This document shows positions 7,422 to 15,522 of a stretch of DNA of 64,000 nucleotides, piece by piece; the first letter of the stretch is position 1, and each line of letters starts with the position of its first letter. Source of the DNA: Sphingomonas glacialis (GTDB lineage: Bacteria > Pseudomonadota > Alphaproteobacteria > Sphingomonadales > Sphingomonadaceae); NCBI RefSeq assembly GCF_006439055.1, contig NZ_RCZC01000013.1:1-64000 (forward strand). The letters run 5' to 3'. The notes below the pieces were generated by a model that saw only the letters and a program-made list of their open reading frames with translations, searched no databases and was not told the origin of the DNA. A program made the position numbers and the translations under genes.

Positions 7422-10010
7422 TCAATATTCGACGCGTAAGGTCAGACCGTATGTGCGCGGCGCGCCAAGAAACGCATCGAGTGTACCGGTCGCATTCGTT
7501 GGCACGTTCTGGAAGCCTGAATCAAACGTCACCTGCTTGTAGTTGGTGTCGAACAGGTTATCCGCCCAGCCTTCAAGGCTCCAGCGATCGTTGCGTGGCC
7601 CAATGCCAAGCCGGATATTGGAGACGATATAGCCTTTTTGCGTTTTGCCCGGATCGAGATCCGAGCCGGTATTGTAGCGCGACGAATATTTCGCGCCCAT
7701 CGTAAAGCGCGCCTTGTAGGTGTCGCCCAAATCTTGGGTGTAGGTACCTGACAGGGAAGCCGAATAGAGCGGGGCGAGCGAGAGCCGCGAATATTGCCCA
7801 CCCTGGAAACCCGTGCGGAGCTTGAGCCCGGCGAGCTCGGACGTGGTCAGATCGTAGCGCGTGTCGGCAATGGTTAGGCCGCCCTGGAAGCTCAGCCTGG
7901 GCGTCGCGAACCACACGAAATCGGTGTCGATACCCTTGCTGACAACGTGCGGGATGGAATCGACCACAAACACCAACCCGTTGAATGAATTGAGCTGGAA
8001 GCCGGCATAACGCTGATAGAAGAGCGACACGTTGAACAGCAGCTTGCGATTGAACAGCGTCGCTTTTTCGCCAAGCTCGAACGAATTGTTAGTCTCGCGG
8101 CCGAATTTCGTGTTCCGGATCGGGGTAATCACCGCTGCGCTGCCCACTGCGCAACCAGGCTCGCCGACCGTGCATTGCACGCGGTCAAGATTGAAGCCGC
8201 CGGCCTTGTATCCGCGTGCGTACGAGGCATAAACCAGCAGATTGCGATCGAAGCGGTAGACCGCCTTGACGGTTCCGGTCAGCGCGGTTTCGCTTTCCTT
8301 CTGCTGGTTGGTGAAATTGTTATAGCCTGGGCTGAGGAAAGGCAGGCACATCGTTTCATTGACCGAGGCGAGTTGCGCGGCTGCGGTTGGGTTCGCGCCG
8401 TTGAGGATGCCGAACGCGGCATTCGCCGCCCCGCAGCCGGCGCCTCCGCCGATATTGGTGCTCGTCTGGTCCAGCGATTTGTCGTCGAAGTTGAGGCGCG
8501 CGCCGCCCTGTAACGAGAACTTGTCGCTGAGGTGCAGCGTATTGTCGGTGAAGATCGCGTAGGTGTCGTCGGTCTGGCGATAGCGATCGACCCCGCCGCT
8601 GTTGGCTGCGTAATTGACGCCGCCGACGAACGGGAAGGTGAGCCCAGTGCGCAGGAAGGTCGGGTCGGGATGGCCCTCGACAAGTGAGGAAAACAGCAGG
8701 CTGAGATACGGCGTGAATTGCGAGCCGACCAGCACGGCGGTGTTCTGCCGCAGCCGTTCGTGCGAATAGAAACCGCCGACCAGATAGTCGAGCTTGCCGG
8801 CGGTGCCGGCGTAGCGCAGTTCCTGGCTGAAAGTGCGGAACTGCGACGAATTGCGGTCGTCGTCTGGCAGGTAATCGATGTCTGCGGTCGAGAAATCGGC
8901 ATCGAAGCCGCCGCGCGTCTTCCAGTCGCGATACGCCGTGATCGAGGTGAGCGAACCCGGGCCTACCGTCCAATCTGCCTGAAGAGACACGCCCTTGTCG
9001 ACGATCGTCTGATGATCGGGCCAATTCGAATAGGCGGTGCGGTCATACGGGCGGGTAGGGTTGCCGTCATTGCCGCCGAGTGCCGCCACGATGTTCTGAG
9101 CGAGGTTTGGCGCGGGCGCCTGGCTTGCGCGGGTGATGACGGCGATACAGCAATTCTCGCTGCGGTGCGAAATGTCGCCGATCAGCCGCAGCGTAAGCGC
9201 ATCGGTCGCTTTGTAGAGAATTTGCGCGCGGCCGGTGTAGAAATTCCGGTCGGTGTCGCGCGTGTCGGCGCGCGGTCCGGCCCCGGTGTTCACGTTGAAG
9301 AAGCCGTCACGCTGGCGATCGGCGAAATAGAGGCTGACGGCGAGCTTGTCGGACAGCGGGCCGGTCACTTCGGCCGCGCCGCCGAAGCCGCCATAGTTGC
9401 TCGCGGTGAATTCAGCATTGGTGCCGAACTTGAACTGCGGCAGCGCGGTAATGATGTTGATCACGCCCGCAGTCGCCGACTTACCGAACAGCGTGCCCTG
9501 CGGGCCCTTCAGCACTTCGATCCGCTCGACGTCGCCGAGGTCGCCGAAGCCGACGCCGTTGCGCGAGCGATAGACGCCGTCGATCACCACGCCGACCGAG
9601 GATTCGAGCCCCGGATTGTCTCCGACCGTACCGATCCCCCGGATGCGGGCGGTGGTCGAGGCTTCGCTGCTGGTCGAGGTGACAAGCAGGCCCGGCGCCA
9701 GCAAGGCAAGGTCCTTGATGTCCTTGACGCCCGAATCCTGCAGCAACTGCTTGGTCACCGTTGTCACCACGATTGGCACGTTCTGCAAGCTCTGGCTGCG
9801 CTTCTGCGCGGTGACGATGATGTCGTCGACATTTTGTCCCGGTAAGGCCGCGGCATTGCTCGATGGCGGAGCGGCAACCGGGCGCTGCGGACCTGCGTCA
9901 GGTGCGACGGGGCCACGGGGTGTCGATTGCGCAGACGCTCCCGTCGCCTGCACGCCAATAACAAGCGCTGCGGTCGACAAGGCAAACCGCAGCTCGCTGG
10001 GAACTTTCAT
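7422..10010 (-). CDS. TonB-dependent outer-membrane receptor
   Basis: Outer-membrane beta-barrel that imports a ligand using TonB energy; 862 residues. The ATG at 10010 is preceded by GGAGAG at good spacing; an upstream TTG in frame is less likely. Residues 1-27 are a signal peptide ending ATGASAQ. A TonB-box-like DDIIVTAQKRSQSLQNVPI is followed by the plug domain (residues ~60-180), with VKDIKDLALLAPGL, ARIRGIGTVGDNPG, SSVGVVIDGVYRSRNG and RIEVLKGPQGTLFGKSATAG. The barrel ends in an aromatic residue, YGLTLRVEY. The plug style is that of the large sphingomonad receptor group often linked to aromatic or xenobiotic ligands, but the substrate cannot be read from sequence. It stands alone, divergent from the E1-like gene cluster, and could serve that system; this is only positional. 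Confidence 0.9.
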   Translation of the reverse strand: MKVPSELRFALSTAALVIGVQATGASAQSTPRGPVAPDAGPQRPVAAPPSSNAAALPGQNVDDIIVTAQKRSQSLQNVPIVVTTVTKQLLQDSGVKDIKDLALLAPGLLVTSTSSEASTTARIRGIGTVGDNPGLESSVGVVIDGVYRSRNGVGFGDLGDVERIEVLKGPQGTLFGKSATAGVINIITALPQFKFGTNAEFTASNYGGFGGAAEVTGPLSDKLAVSLYFADRQRDGFFNVNTGAGPRADTRDTDRNFYTGRAQILYKATDALTLRLIGDISHRSENCCIAVITRASQAPAPNLAQNIVAALGGNDGNPTRPYDRTAYSNWPDHQTIVDKGVSLQADWTVGPGSLTSITAYRDWKTRGGFDADFSTADIDYLPDDDRNSSQFRTFSQELRYAGTAGKLDYLVGGFYSHERLRQNTAVLVGSQFTPYLSLLFSSLVEGHPDPTFLRTGLTFPFVGGVNYAANSGGVDRYRQTDDTYAIFTDNTLHLSDKFSLQGGARLNFDDKSLDQTSTNIGGGAGCGAANAAFGILNGANPTAAAQLASVNETMCLPFLSPGYNNFTNQQKESETALTGTVKAVYRFDRNLLVYASYARGYKAGGFNLDRVQCTVGEPGCAVGSAAVITPIRNTKFGRETNNSFELGEKATLFNRKLLFNVSLFYQRYAGFQLNSFNGLVFVVDSIPHVVSKGIDTDFVWFATPRLSFQGGLTIADTRYDLTTSELAGLKLRTGFQGGQYSRLSLAPLYSASLSGTYTQDLGDTYKARFTMGAKYSSRYNTGSDLDPGKTQKGYIVSNIRLGIGPRNDRWSLEGWADNLFDTNYKQVTFDSGFQNVPTNATGTLDAFLGAPRTYGLTLRVEY

Positions 10011-10495
10011 GCAACTCTCCAAAAGCGAGCTTCTTTACGAGCTCAAACCGGCTTGGCCGTTGGTCGGAAGTTGCACTCACAAACGTGATATTTCTATGAC
10101 ATCCATGTGAATTCGTGCTTTCGGTATGCTGCAAATTCGATTTGTGTCGTCAGGATATGCGCTCCACTAGGCGCTTTGGTATATTCATCGTCACAAGGCG
10201 GACACCGTCGTCATCGCGACGCTGATCCGTCTGCATCGGCCCACCAGCCCTTCCATGACAACGTCCGCCAGACGGTGGCGGTCTGGACCCACTTCCGGTC
10301 ATTCGCGCCACACTCGCCGTTTCCGGAATTCCGCCGTTCATTCAGCTTGCATTTTGGCGTGTCTTGGATCGCGTTCGGTCGACAATGCAAAGAGGGCTTC
10401 TCTAGGCGCGTTTTACGAAACCCGATATAATACGCCGATCTTCTTACAATATTTAAGGATCTGATCGTAGGCTCCGCCCGATTGGGGGGAGCCGC
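10011..10495. other. Divergent intergenic region with a dispersed repeat
   Basis: A 485-base gap between the TonB receptor and the first gene of the E1-like cluster. It holds one good two-part copy of the dispersed repeat (10285-10344) and must contain both promoters. No gene, riboswitch or clear operator was recognised. Confidence 0.5.
10285..10344 (+). repeat. Dispersed two-part intergenic repeat
   Basis: Left half GGACCCACTTCCGGTCATTC at 10285-10304; right half TTCCGCCGTTCATTCAG ending at 10344. The matching TTC cores are 38 nt apart. An upstream CGTCCG (10262-10267) also recurs before several other copies. Confidence 0.6.
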
Positions 10496-11443
10496 GTGCA
10501 GCCATCGACGATCTTTCAGGCGCTGCGCGGCGATTTTCTTCGACTGCGCTTTCGGCCCGACCGAGATCATTCGGTCGAGATCGTCGAATGTCCGGGTCTT
10601 TGGCTCGATCAGCGAGACCTGAATGCACTTGTCGAGGCCTGCCGAGCCGTAGTGGCCAGCTGCTTGAACGGCAATCAACTCGATTATGGCCTGTTTGCCC
10701 AAGGCGGGGCAGCGTGGAATCGCAGCGTCATCACGCTGATCCGGCGCGCTGACGATGGCCGGCCGATCGCCTTCAACGCCATGCCGCTGCTGCCGGTCTC
10801 GCGGGGCGGTCAAGCCAGTCACGTCCTCCATCTCGGGCTGGTGATGGTCGATCCCCGCGAACGCGGCGGCGGGCTGTCGTGGATCCTCTATGGCCTCACG
10901 TGCTTCGCCCTCTTCGTGCGCGGCGGACTGCGGCCGTTGTGGATTAGCAGCGTAACCCAAGTCCCAGCAGTGGTCGGGATGATCGCCGAGACGTTCGACC
11001 AGGTTTATCCCGGCCAGGCCGGGACCACGCCGAGCTTTGCGCATCGCCATCTCGCGCACCAGATCATGGCGGGAGAACGCGCGGCGTTCGGCGTGAGCGA
11101 TGATGCCGGCTTCGACGCAGAGGCTCAAGTGATCACCAATGCCTATACCGGCGGCTCGGACAATCTGAAGAAGAGCTTCGCGGTCGCAGCCAAGCATCGC
11201 GACGCGCGCTACAACACGTTCTGCGCGGCGGTACTCGATTATGAGCGCGGCGACGACGTCCTCCAGATCGGCCGGCTCGATCTGGGGAGCGCGCGCCGTT
11301 TCCTTGCACGCAGCGTCCCGCGTGGCGCGCTGCCGCAACTCGCCGCACAAGGACTGATGATCGGCGTGCAGGCGGTGCTTGCGCCGTTGCTGCAGTGGCT
11401 CGACGCCGACAAACCCCTGGGACGATTGAGACCTGCCCGATGA
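10496..11443 (+). CDS. Acyltransferase-like protein (GNAT fold suspected), first gene of the E1-like cluster
   Basis: A 315-residue soluble protein with no signal peptide. The start is a GTG at 10496, chosen because GGGGGGAG lies 6 bases upstream and no ATG is available. The middle part, HVLHLGLVMVDPRERGGGL-SW (residues ~118-140), has the look of GNAT beta-strand 4 and the acetyl-CoA pyrophosphate loop (R-x-x-G-G-G/A), and the second half repeats an acceptor-like layout. I therefore infer an N-acyltransferase, but the assignment is weak and the substrate unknown. Its TGA overlaps the ATG of the ThiF-like gene by 4 nt, so it is translationally coupled to the four genes that follow. Confidence 0.6.
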   Translation: MQPSTIFQALRGDFLRLRFRPDRDHSVEIVECPGLWLDQRDLNALVEACRAVVASCLNGNQLDYGLFAQGGAAWNRSVITLIRRADDGRPIAFNAMPLLPVSRGGQASHVLHLGLVMVDPRERGGGLSWILYGLTCFALFVRGGLRPLWISSVTQVPAVVGMIAETFDQVYPGQAGTTPSFAHRHLAHQIMAGERAAFGVSDDAGFDAEAQVITNAYTGGSDNLKKSFAVAAKHRDARYNTFCAAVLDYERGDDVLQIGRLDLGSARRFLARSVPRGALPQLAAQGLMIGVQAVLAPLLQWLDADKPLGRLRPAR

Positions 11444-12312
11444 CCAGCTTCGATTATACCGAAATGACCACGCGCAACCGCGGCTTCGTCACCGCAGCCG
11501 ACCAGGCCCGGCTGCGGGAGGCACGCGTATTCATCCCCGGCGTGGGCGGCATGGGTGGCGCGGCATTCATGGCGCTGGTGCGCGCCGGAGTCGGGCGTTT
11601 CATCATCGCTGATATCGACACGTTCGAAGTGTCGAACCTCAACCGGCAGATGTTCGCGACCTTGCCTGGGGTCGGCCGACCCAAGGCCGAGGTGGCGCGT
11701 GATACCGCGCTGACGATCAACCCGGAAGTGCAGATCGAAGTGCTAGGTCGCGAATGGACCGACGATCTGGACCGCCTGCTTGCCGACAGTCAGGTCGCGG
11801 TCAACGGCATGGACGATGCCGCGGCCGGCGTGCATCTCTACCGTCGCGCCCGGGCGCAGGGTCGCACTGTGATCGATGCCTATGCGTCCCCACTGCCCTC
11901 GGTCACCGTAGTGCGACCCGAAGCGCCCCGGCTCGAGGAACGGCTGGGCTATTTGACCGTCGGAACCGACTGGACGCAGGTGACAGCGGAGATGCGGAAG
12001 GACTGTTTGCAGCGCGAGATCGCCTATGTGCTGACGCACAGTTCCTCGCATCTGTATGTCGATCTCGACATCGCTGCGGAGGTCGCCGCAGGCAAGCGTT
12101 CGCGCTTTTCGTTCTCGACGATGGTAACGATGGCAGGGACAATGATGGCCGAGGAAGCCGTGCACATCCTGCTCGACCGCAAGGGCGGCACCGATCATCG
12201 GGGCTATTTCTTCAACCCGCATCGCGTCGCGGTCGAACGGCCACGCTCGGTGCTGGTTGCGGCGATCCGCGGCTTTGCCGTGCGGCGCTTGTTGACCCGG
12301 ATGATGGGATGA
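11440..12312 (+). CDS. E1-like ThiF/MoeB/HesA-family adenylyltransferase
   Basis: A 290-residue stand-alone E1-like protein. The family ATP-binding features are clear: PGVGGMGG (residues 33-40, Gly-x-Gly-x-x-Gly), the acidic strand end ADID (57-60), the signature SNLNRQ (65-70) with the Arg that contacts ATP, Lys82 in RPKAE, and the metal-binding Asp in NGMDDAA (122-128). In MoeB/ThiF and ubiquitin E1 these residues activate a C-terminal carboxylate as an acyl-adenylate. The C-terminal part lacks the CxxC zinc pairs of MoeB/ThiF; Cys189 (KDCLQRE) is a candidate thioester cysteine. No ubiquitin-like or sulfur-carrier gene (ThiS/MoaD type) is adjacent, so a small-molecule, peptide or amino-acid substrate is plausible. 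It is coupled by 4-nt overlaps to both neighbours. Confidence 0.85.
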   Translation: MTSFDYTEMTTRNRGFVTAADQARLREARVFIPGVGGMGGAAFMALVRAGVGRFIIADIDTFEVSNLNRQMFATLPGVGRPKAEVARDTALTINPEVQIEVLGREWTDDLDRLLADSQVAVNGMDDAAAGVHLYRRARAQGRTVIDAYASPLPSVTVVRPEAPRLEERLGYLTVGTDWTQVTAEMRKDCLQREIAYVLTHSSSHLYVDLDIAAEVAAGKRSRFSFSTMVTMAGTMMAEEAVHILLDRKGGTDHRGYFFNPHRVAVERPRSVLVAAIRGFAVRRLLTRMMG

Positions 12313-13448
12313 ACGAAGCCGTCGCTGCGATTATTACCGCGATCGCGCTGCTGGCCGTGCTGGCGGCGCGACACGGCGTGGCGCAGATGGCGGCGCGCTC
12401 GTCGGTCGCGGCGCGATTGCGTACGCTGTATACGCTGGTCGCGCTGCTGCTAGCGTTGCGGCTGGTCGCGCCATGGGTGAGCGCTACCCCGGTGATGATT
12501 GCGCTGATGGGGGTCGCCGCATGGCTGCCAATCGCGACGCTATGGTTGGTCGAGCAATTGCGTCGCCGGCATGCCCCCCGACTGGTCAAGTTGCTCGCAC
12601 TAGCCGGTGCAGTCGGCTTTTCGATCCTGGCGGTGACACTCGGACTGGTGTGGACCGCGGCCGCTGCACTGGCCCTGGCATTGTATCAACTGGCGATGCT
12701 CGCGGTGATGGTGGCGCTGCTCACGCACAATCGCGCCGGACTTGGACAAGGCGAACGGCGCACCAGCGACACCGTCCTGCTCGCAATACTGCTGACGATC
12801 CCGCTGGCCGCTTCCGATTTTGCGGCGGTGCTGCCGGGTCTGCCGGTCCGTGGCGGTGCGTTTGCGGCGTTGCTGCTCGCGCTCGCCACCGCGCGGCTCG
12901 CGGCGGGCGACGGGACACCCAGACGGTTGCTTGCCGACCTCGCGATTGCCGCAGGCGCGGGCGGCATCGGCGTTGGCATAGCGTTCTCGGCGCTTCACGG
13001 CTTGTCGGAAATTCCGGCCCTCCTTGTCGCTGCGGGTTGCACCGCGATCGCCGGCCTGCTGCTGATCGTCGCCCGTGCAGGTGGCGGCGGCGATGCGACC
13101 GGGCTGATCGCGGCGCTCGCCCATGCCCCCTCCGATGACCTCGATACGCTGATCGCGGCCCACCCGATCCTTGCCTCTGGGCGGCTGCTGGGTCCGGCCG
13201 AACTCGCTGGCTATCCAGACTCGAGCATTACTCGAGTGCTCGCTTTTCGCGTGGTCAGCGCCTCGACGGGAGATGCCGAAACGCGCGACGCCGCCCGCGA
13301 TTTGCTCGACGCATACGCCGCGACCCATCTCATTCGCCTGTCGCGTACCCCGCCGCGACTGCTGGCGGTGGCAGCCGGAAGCCTGACTTCGCCCAGACTG
13401 GACGACGAGCTTGCGCTTGCCGCGCGTTTGATCGAGCGTGCAGCATGA
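12309..13448 (+). CDS. Polytopic membrane protein of the E1-like cluster
   Basis: A 379-residue protein with about eight to nine hydrophobic segments in residues 1-260 (for example IITAIALLAVLAA, LYTLVALLLALRLVA, LALAGAVGFSILAVTLGLV, LALALYQLAMLAVMVALL, LLAILLTIPLAAS, GAFAALLLALATARLAA, LADLAIAAGAGGIGVGIAF, IPALLVAAGCTAIAGLLLIV). A soluble tail of about 110 residues follows, probably cytoplasmic, with LIAAHPILASGRLLGPAEL and LIRLSRTPPRLLAV. I do not recognise the family. Start ATG overlaps the E1-like stop by 4 nt and its stop overlaps the next start by 4 nt. It may export, anchor or house a lipid-linked product of the cluster; that role is inference from context only. Confidence 0.65.
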   Translation: MNEAVAAIITAIALLAVLAARHGVAQMAARSSVAARLRTLYTLVALLLALRLVAPWVSATPVMIALMGVAAWLPIATLWLVEQLRRRHAPRLVKLLALAGAVGFSILAVTLGLVWTAAAALALALYQLAMLAVMVALLTHNRAGLGQGERRTSDTVLLAILLTIPLAASDFAAVLPGLPVRGGAFAALLLALATARLAAGDGTPRRLLADLAIAAGAGGIGVGIAFSALHGLSEIPALLVAAGCTAIAGLLLIVARAGGGGDATGLIAALAHAPSDDLDTLIAAHPILASGRLLGPAELAGYPDSSITRVLAFRVVSASTGDAETRDAARDLLDAYAATHLIRLSRTPPRLLAVAAGSLTSPRLDDELALAARLIERAA

Positions 13449-14542
13449 CGCTCGAACTCCGCCAAGGTGATGTTGCCGCCTTTTTCGACGCGCCTTTCAA
13501 TGCCTATCACCCTGCCGACGGCTACGTCTCGCCGCTTCGGAGCGACATCGTGCGGATGCTCGATCCGGCGAAGAATCCGCTATGGATCGCGGGAAACCCC
13601 TTCGCTTTCTGGAGCGCGCATCGGGGCGGCCGACCGATCGGACGAATCGTCGCGCACGTTCATCGCCAGTCGAATGTGCTGCACGGTACGCAGCGCGCGC
13701 AATTCGGCTTCTTCGACTGCGCCGACGATGCCGAAGCGGCGCAGCGGCTGCTCGATGCCGCCAGCGATTTCGCGCGGACGCAGGGGCAGCGCGAACTGGT
13801 CGGGAATTTCAACCTGACCGCGATGCAGCAGGCCGGCGTGCAAACCGATGGTTTCGGTGCGCGCAGCTATACCGACATGGTAATCAATCCACCCCATGTG
13901 CCCCGCCTACTCGAAGCGAACGGTTTCGAACGGTTCTTCCCGATGCGCACCTTTGAGCTCGATCTCGCTACCGCGACGACCTTCACCGCGCGTCCGCTCG
14001 ATCCCACGTCCGGGTTCAGCTTCGCGCCGATCGAGCGGGCCAGCTTCGCCGCGCGCATGGAAGAAGCGCGGCTCGTGCTCAACGACGGTTTTGCCGCCAA
14101 TCCGATGTTCGTGCCGCTGACCGCCGACGAATTTCAATTCCAGGCGGGGGAAATGATGTCGATCCTCGATCCACGACTGTCGTCGGTGCTGTTGTGCGAA
14201 GGGCGCCCGGTCGGCACGATTATCTGCATCCCCGATCTCAATGGCCTCCTCGCGGCGACGCGCTCGCGCATCGGGCTCACCACGGCGTATCATTACTTGC
14301 GGTATCGCCTGCGCCGGCGCCGGGCAGTCATCATTTTTTATTCAGTGGCCAGCGACATGCACGGACAGGGCGTGATGGGAGCGATGCTCGCGCGCACCGT
14401 CGCTGCGCTTCGCGATGCGCGCTACGAACGGCTCGGTATCACTTGGATCGCCGACGGCAACGCCGCGAGCCTGCGCCAAATGGAGCGGCTCGGCGCCAAG
14501 CCTTTGCAGAAACTGCATCTGTATCGCAAGGATCTGGCATGA
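13445..14542 (+). CDS. GNAT-type N-acyltransferase, fourth gene of the E1-like cluster
   Basis: A 365-residue protein resembling the GNAT-like YghO-type family: N-terminal YHPADGYVSPLRSDIVRML and NPFAFWSAHRGGRPIGRIVA (binding-platform strand), HGTQRAQFGFFDCADD near residue 80, the NFNLTAMQQAGVQTDGF segment near 120, and the C-terminal half VIIFYSVASDMHGQGVMGAM with an acyl-CoA loop (HGQGVMGAML, residues ~303-312) and WIADGNAASLRQMERLG typical of the GNAT last helix. It likely transfers an acyl group from acyl-CoA to an amine. The ATG overlaps the membrane-protein stop by 4 nt, and its own stop overlaps the nitroreductase start by 4 nt, so it is a fixed part of the cluster. Confidence 0.7.
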   Translation: MTLELRQGDVAAFFDAPFNAYHPADGYVSPLRSDIVRMLDPAKNPLWIAGNPFAFWSAHRGGRPIGRIVAHVHRQSNVLHGTQRAQFGFFDCADDAEAAQRLLDAASDFARTQGQRELVGNFNLTAMQQAGVQTDGFGARSYTDMVINPPHVPRLLEANGFERFFPMRTFELDLATATTFTARPLDPTSGFSFAPIERASFAARMEEARLVLNDGFAANPMFVPLTADEFQFQAGEMMSILDPRLSSVLLCEGRPVGTIICIPDLNGLLAATRSRIGLTTAYHYLRYRLRRRRAVIIFYSVASDMHGQGVMGAMLARTVAALRDARYERLGITWIADGNAASLRQMERLGAKPLQKLHLYRKDLA

Positions 14543-15522
14543 ACGCCGAAGCCCTGCGTGCTTTGGTCGCCGAAGCGATGCTCGCGCCGAGCGTTCACAA
14601 CGTCCAGCCGGCACGCTGGCGGATCGTCGACTCCGTCACGATAGACCTTTTCGAGGATGTGCGCACGCGCCTCTCGGTCGGTGACCCACGCGGCAACGAT
14701 GCCGGCATCAGCCTGGGCGCCGCCGCCGAGGGACTACGAATCGCCGCGAGCCGAATGGGGCTCGCGCTGGAAACGCATGCGGCCCCGACGCAAACCGACG
14801 CGGCGCTGGTTCCGGTGGCGCGCTTCCTGGTCATCGAAGCTGGAATACCCCCGGACGTGCTCGCCGCGCAGGTCGCAACACGCGCTTCTTGGCGCTGCGG
14901 ATTTGCCATGAGCAGTCTGACCGATCGCGCGGATGTGCAGCACCTCTCAGGGCCAGACTGTGCCGTCATCAGCGATCCGGCTGCGCTGACGGAGGCTGCG
15001 CACCTCTACGACGCCGCCAGCTACGGTTACATGCGCGACCATGCCTTCCGTGCCGAGCTTCGCTCCTGGATGCGCTTCACTCCCGGTCATCCGCGCTGGA
15101 ACCGCGACGGTCTCAACGCGGCAGCGATGGCGCTCGGACGGGTCGAGGCGATCGGCGCGTCGGTCGTGCTGGGGTCTGCGTTCGGCGTGCTCGATTGGTG
15201 CGGCGTGGCGCCGGGCTTGCTTGCCGAGGGCAAGAAGATCGTTGCTGCGACGGGCGTGGTGGTGTTCCACCGTTCGGTGGGCGAAGCCCCGTTCGAGAGC
15301 GGCGTGGCTTTCTATCGGTTGTGGCTTGGCATCGAGCGCGCCGGCTTTGGCGCCGCTGTGCTCGCAGCGCTCGCCGACGACCCCAGGGCGGCGCAGGAAA
15401 TTGCGCGGATGGCAGGCGTTCCCGATGGGCGCCGCATCGTCAGCGCGTTTCGCATCGGACGCCGCCCCGTCGGCGGCGCCATCGAACGGGCTAGACGTAG
15501 CCTCGACGAAACTCTCGTCTAG
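14539..15522 (+). CDS. Nitroreductase-like flavoprotein (Acg-type), last gene of the E1-like cluster
   Basis: A 327-residue member of the nitroreductase/FMN oxidoreductase superfamily. The N-terminal MLAPSVHNVQPARWRI (residues 14-29) matches the FMN-binding start seen in the Acg-type group (APSxHNxQPW), and the C-terminal half has the expected GVVVFHRSVGEAPFESGVAF and hydrophobic helix layout. Such proteins can reduce nitro or quinone groups, store flavin, or oxidise azolines in natural-product pathways. Its pairing with an E1-like protein recalls the ThiF-nitroreductase fusions of actinobacteria (Rv1355c type, from memory). The ATG overlaps the upstream stop by 4 nt. Its stop codon overlaps by 4 nt the stop codon of the convergent cytochrome gene, an unusually tight arrangement. 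Confidence 0.75.
   Translation: MNAEALRALVAEAMLAPSVHNVQPARWRIVDSVTIDLFEDVRTRLSVGDPRGNDAGISLGAAAEGLRIAASRMGLALETHAAPTQTDAALVPVARFLVIEAGIPPDVLAAQVATRASWRCGFAMSSLTDRADVQHLSGPDCAVISDPAALTEAAHLYDAASYGYMRDHAFRAELRSWMRFTPGHPRWNRDGLNAAAMALGRVEAIGASVVLGSAFGVLDWCGVAPGLLAEGKKIVAATGVVVFHRSVGEAPFESGVAFYRLWLGIERAGFGAAVLAALADDPRAAQEIARMAGVPDGRRIVSAFRIGRRPVGGAIERARRSLDETLV

Noticed and set aside
8356..9845. Plus-strand open frames inside the TonB receptor gene
   Set aside because: They mirror the receptor's codon pattern and have no start sites or domain features.
10346..11350. Long minus-strand open frames antisense to the acyltransferase and E1-like genes
   Set aside because: They are typical high-GC antisense frames; composition is Arg/Ala-rich without family features, and the plus-strand genes have SD sites and coupled starts.
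10496..15522. Thiazole/oxazole-modified peptide (TOMM) cluster
   Set aside because: E1-like and nitroreductase genes fit, but there is no YcaO cyclodehydratase and no precursor peptide that I can find nearby.
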